Below, piece by piece: positions 63,106 through 64,000 of a DNA stretch of 64,000 bases. The translations under genes and the position numbers were made by a program. How positions within the stretch are numbered: position 1 is the first letter of the stretch; each line of letters starts with the position of its first letter. The notes beneath the pieces are model-generated. The model searched no databases and was not told where the DNA came from. It saw only the letters and a program-made list of their open reading frames with translations. Source of the stretch: Guptibacillus algicola (GTDB lineage: Bacteria; Bacillota; Bacilli; Bacillales; Guptibacillaceae); the NCBI RefSeq assembly GCF_020171805.1, contig NZ_JAIVAF010000001.1:992001-1056000 (forward strand), given 5' to 3'.

Positions 63106-64000
63106 GAAATCATAAAAATTATTGTTGTTATTTTATTGATCGTGTTAACTGCATTTTTCGTGGCATCAGAATTTGCGATTGTAAAAGTACGAAAAACAAA
63201 AATCGACTCTTTAGCACAAGAAGGGAATAAGAAAGCAAAGTCTGTTCAAAAGGTTCTTGGTAATTTAGATGGATATCTTTCAGCCTGCCAACTAGGAATT
63301 ACCATTACAGCGCTAGCACTAGGTTGGTTAGGTGAATCCACTGTTGAGCACCTTCTGCATCCTTTATTCGAGATGATTGACCTACCACCAGCAATGACTG
63401 GTACGATAACGGTCGCATTAGCATTCGTGATCATTACGTTTCTACACGTTGTACTCGGGGAACTTGCCCCAAAAACGTTCGCCATTCAAAAAGCAGAAAA
63501 AGTCAGTTTACTAACGGCTCGACCACTCATCTGGTTTTACTGGATTATGTATCCATTTATATGGGCATTGAACGGTTCCGCTCGTGGAATCGTCCGTGTC
63601 CTAGGACTACCACCGGCTAATGATCATGAACAAGCTCATTCCGAAGAAGAACTTCGCATCATTTTATCCGAGAGCTACAAAAGTGGAGAAATTAATGAAT
63701 CAGAGATGGAATTTGTTAATAACATCTTTGAATTTGATGAGCGGTTAGCGAAAGAAATTATGATACCAAGAACAGAAATGACTTGTTTATTCCTAGATAA
63801 TACGACAGAAGAAAACCTAGCGATCATGAAAACAGGGAAATATACACGATACCCTATCGCAGATGGTGATAAAGATAAAATCGTAGGGGTTGTTAATATT
63901 AAGGAAGTTCTCACTCAGTACAAATGGGGAGAAGAGTTATTATTAGAAGACTACATTCATCCGATTCATCATGTCATCGAATCTACGCCGATCAAAAAGC
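63103..64000 (+). CDS. CNNM/CBS-domain transporter (HlyC/CorC family), 3' end beyond window
   Basis: The first 299 residues are present. The CNNM membrane domain (about residues 1-175) includes VASEFAIVKVRKTKID, LSACQLGITITALALGWLGE and HVVLGELAPKTFAI. A HlyC/CorC linker (SEEELRIILSESYKSGEINE, then VNNIFEF) follows, then CBS domain 1 (EIMIPRTEM...). Relatives (B. subtilis YhdP, YqhB, MpfA) move magnesium or related ions. The TTG start is discussed with the leader hairpin. A TATAAT at 63038-63043 may be its promoter. Confidence 0.9.
   Translation, partial: MEIIKIIVVILLIVLTAFFVASEFAIVKVRKTKIDSLAQEGNKKAKSVQKVLGNLDGYLSACQLGITITALALGWLGESTVEHLLHPLFEMIDLPPAMTGTITVALAFVIITFLHVVLGELAPKTFAIQKAEKVSLLTARPLIWFYWIMYPFIWALNGSARGIVRVLGLPPANDHEQAHSEEELRIILSESYKSGEINESEMEFVNNIFEFDERLAKEIMIPRTEMTCLFLDNTTEENLAIMKTGKYTRYPIADGDKDKIVGVVNIKEVLTQYKWGEELLLEDYIHPIHHVIESTPIKK

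Overview
The window is about 64 kb of chromosome from a low-GC, Gram-positive, probably spore-forming member of the Bacillaceae. The evidence is the strong AGGAGG-type ribosome sites, many TTG and GTG starts, SigI/RsgI, a B. subtilis-like yusE-F-G-gcvH-yusI-fadE-A-N-fadM-yusU gene order, T-box and S-box leaders, FbpA/FbpB and YjcZ-type small proteins. The genus cannot be fixed from the sequence. There is no prophage, tRNA, rRNA, CRISPR array or intact insertion sequence. Almost everything is ordinary chromosomal content.

Region 1 (1-6.3 kb, minus strand) is the branched-chain amino-acid operon: ilvE, then a T-box leader, then ilvB-ilvH-ilvC-leuA and the first codon of the next gene (probably leuB). 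ilvE has its own good promoter, with cre-like sites upstream. Region 2 (6.4-16.6 kb, minus) is a long methionine/sulfur operon: an S-box leader, metX, metY, a second S-box, a MetY paralogue fused to a CoA-binding domain, an SsuABC/TauABC-like importer, an acetyl-CoA synthetase-like ligase and a homoserine dehydrogenase. Its parts could make homoserine, acetylate it, sulfhydrylate it and re-activate the released acetate. Region 3 (16.7-19.4 kb) holds a thioredoxin-like gene and sigI-rsgI.

Region 4 (19.7-30.6 kb) is the yus/fad block: thioredoxin-like YusE, Toprim YusF, a DksA-like protein without its zinc cysteines, a peroxiredoxin, GcvH, an ArsC/Spx-like protein, and the fadN-A-E beta-oxidation operon behind a perfect FadR operator. 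Region 5 (30.7-37.3 kb) has a candidate C-rich small RNA, a hemolysin III protein and a five-gene cluster. That cluster contains two ABC ATPases, a permease with a degenerate M1-aminopeptidase-like ectodomain, an ECF sigma factor and a membrane protein. Region 6 (37.4-45.2 kb) holds an intracellular subtilisin, a manganese-riboswitch-controlled TerC/YkoY protein, HU, FbpA- and FbpB-like microproteins, and MOSC, Nudix, YebC-like and P1-peptidase genes.

Region 7 (45.2-49.3 kb) is a 464-bp intergenic segment with inverted terminal repeats and Bacillaceae palindromic repeats, followed by class I ribonucleotide reductase under a cobalamin riboswitch. Region 8 (49.4-57 kb) is cell-envelope and transport genes: a small exported protein, MscS, a DUF4349 lipoprotein, a sortase and two AGCS symporters around yhfK. 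Region 9 (57-60.3 kb) is a redox-flavoured set (nitroreductase, cNMP-binding protein, Rrf2 regulator, IDEAL protein, LLM oxidoreductase). Four of its promoters share an AACTGTAA-centred operator. The window ends with a DeoR regulator, three tiny membrane proteins, a flavodoxin-like protein, an EthD protein and the 5' part of a CNNM/CBS transporter.
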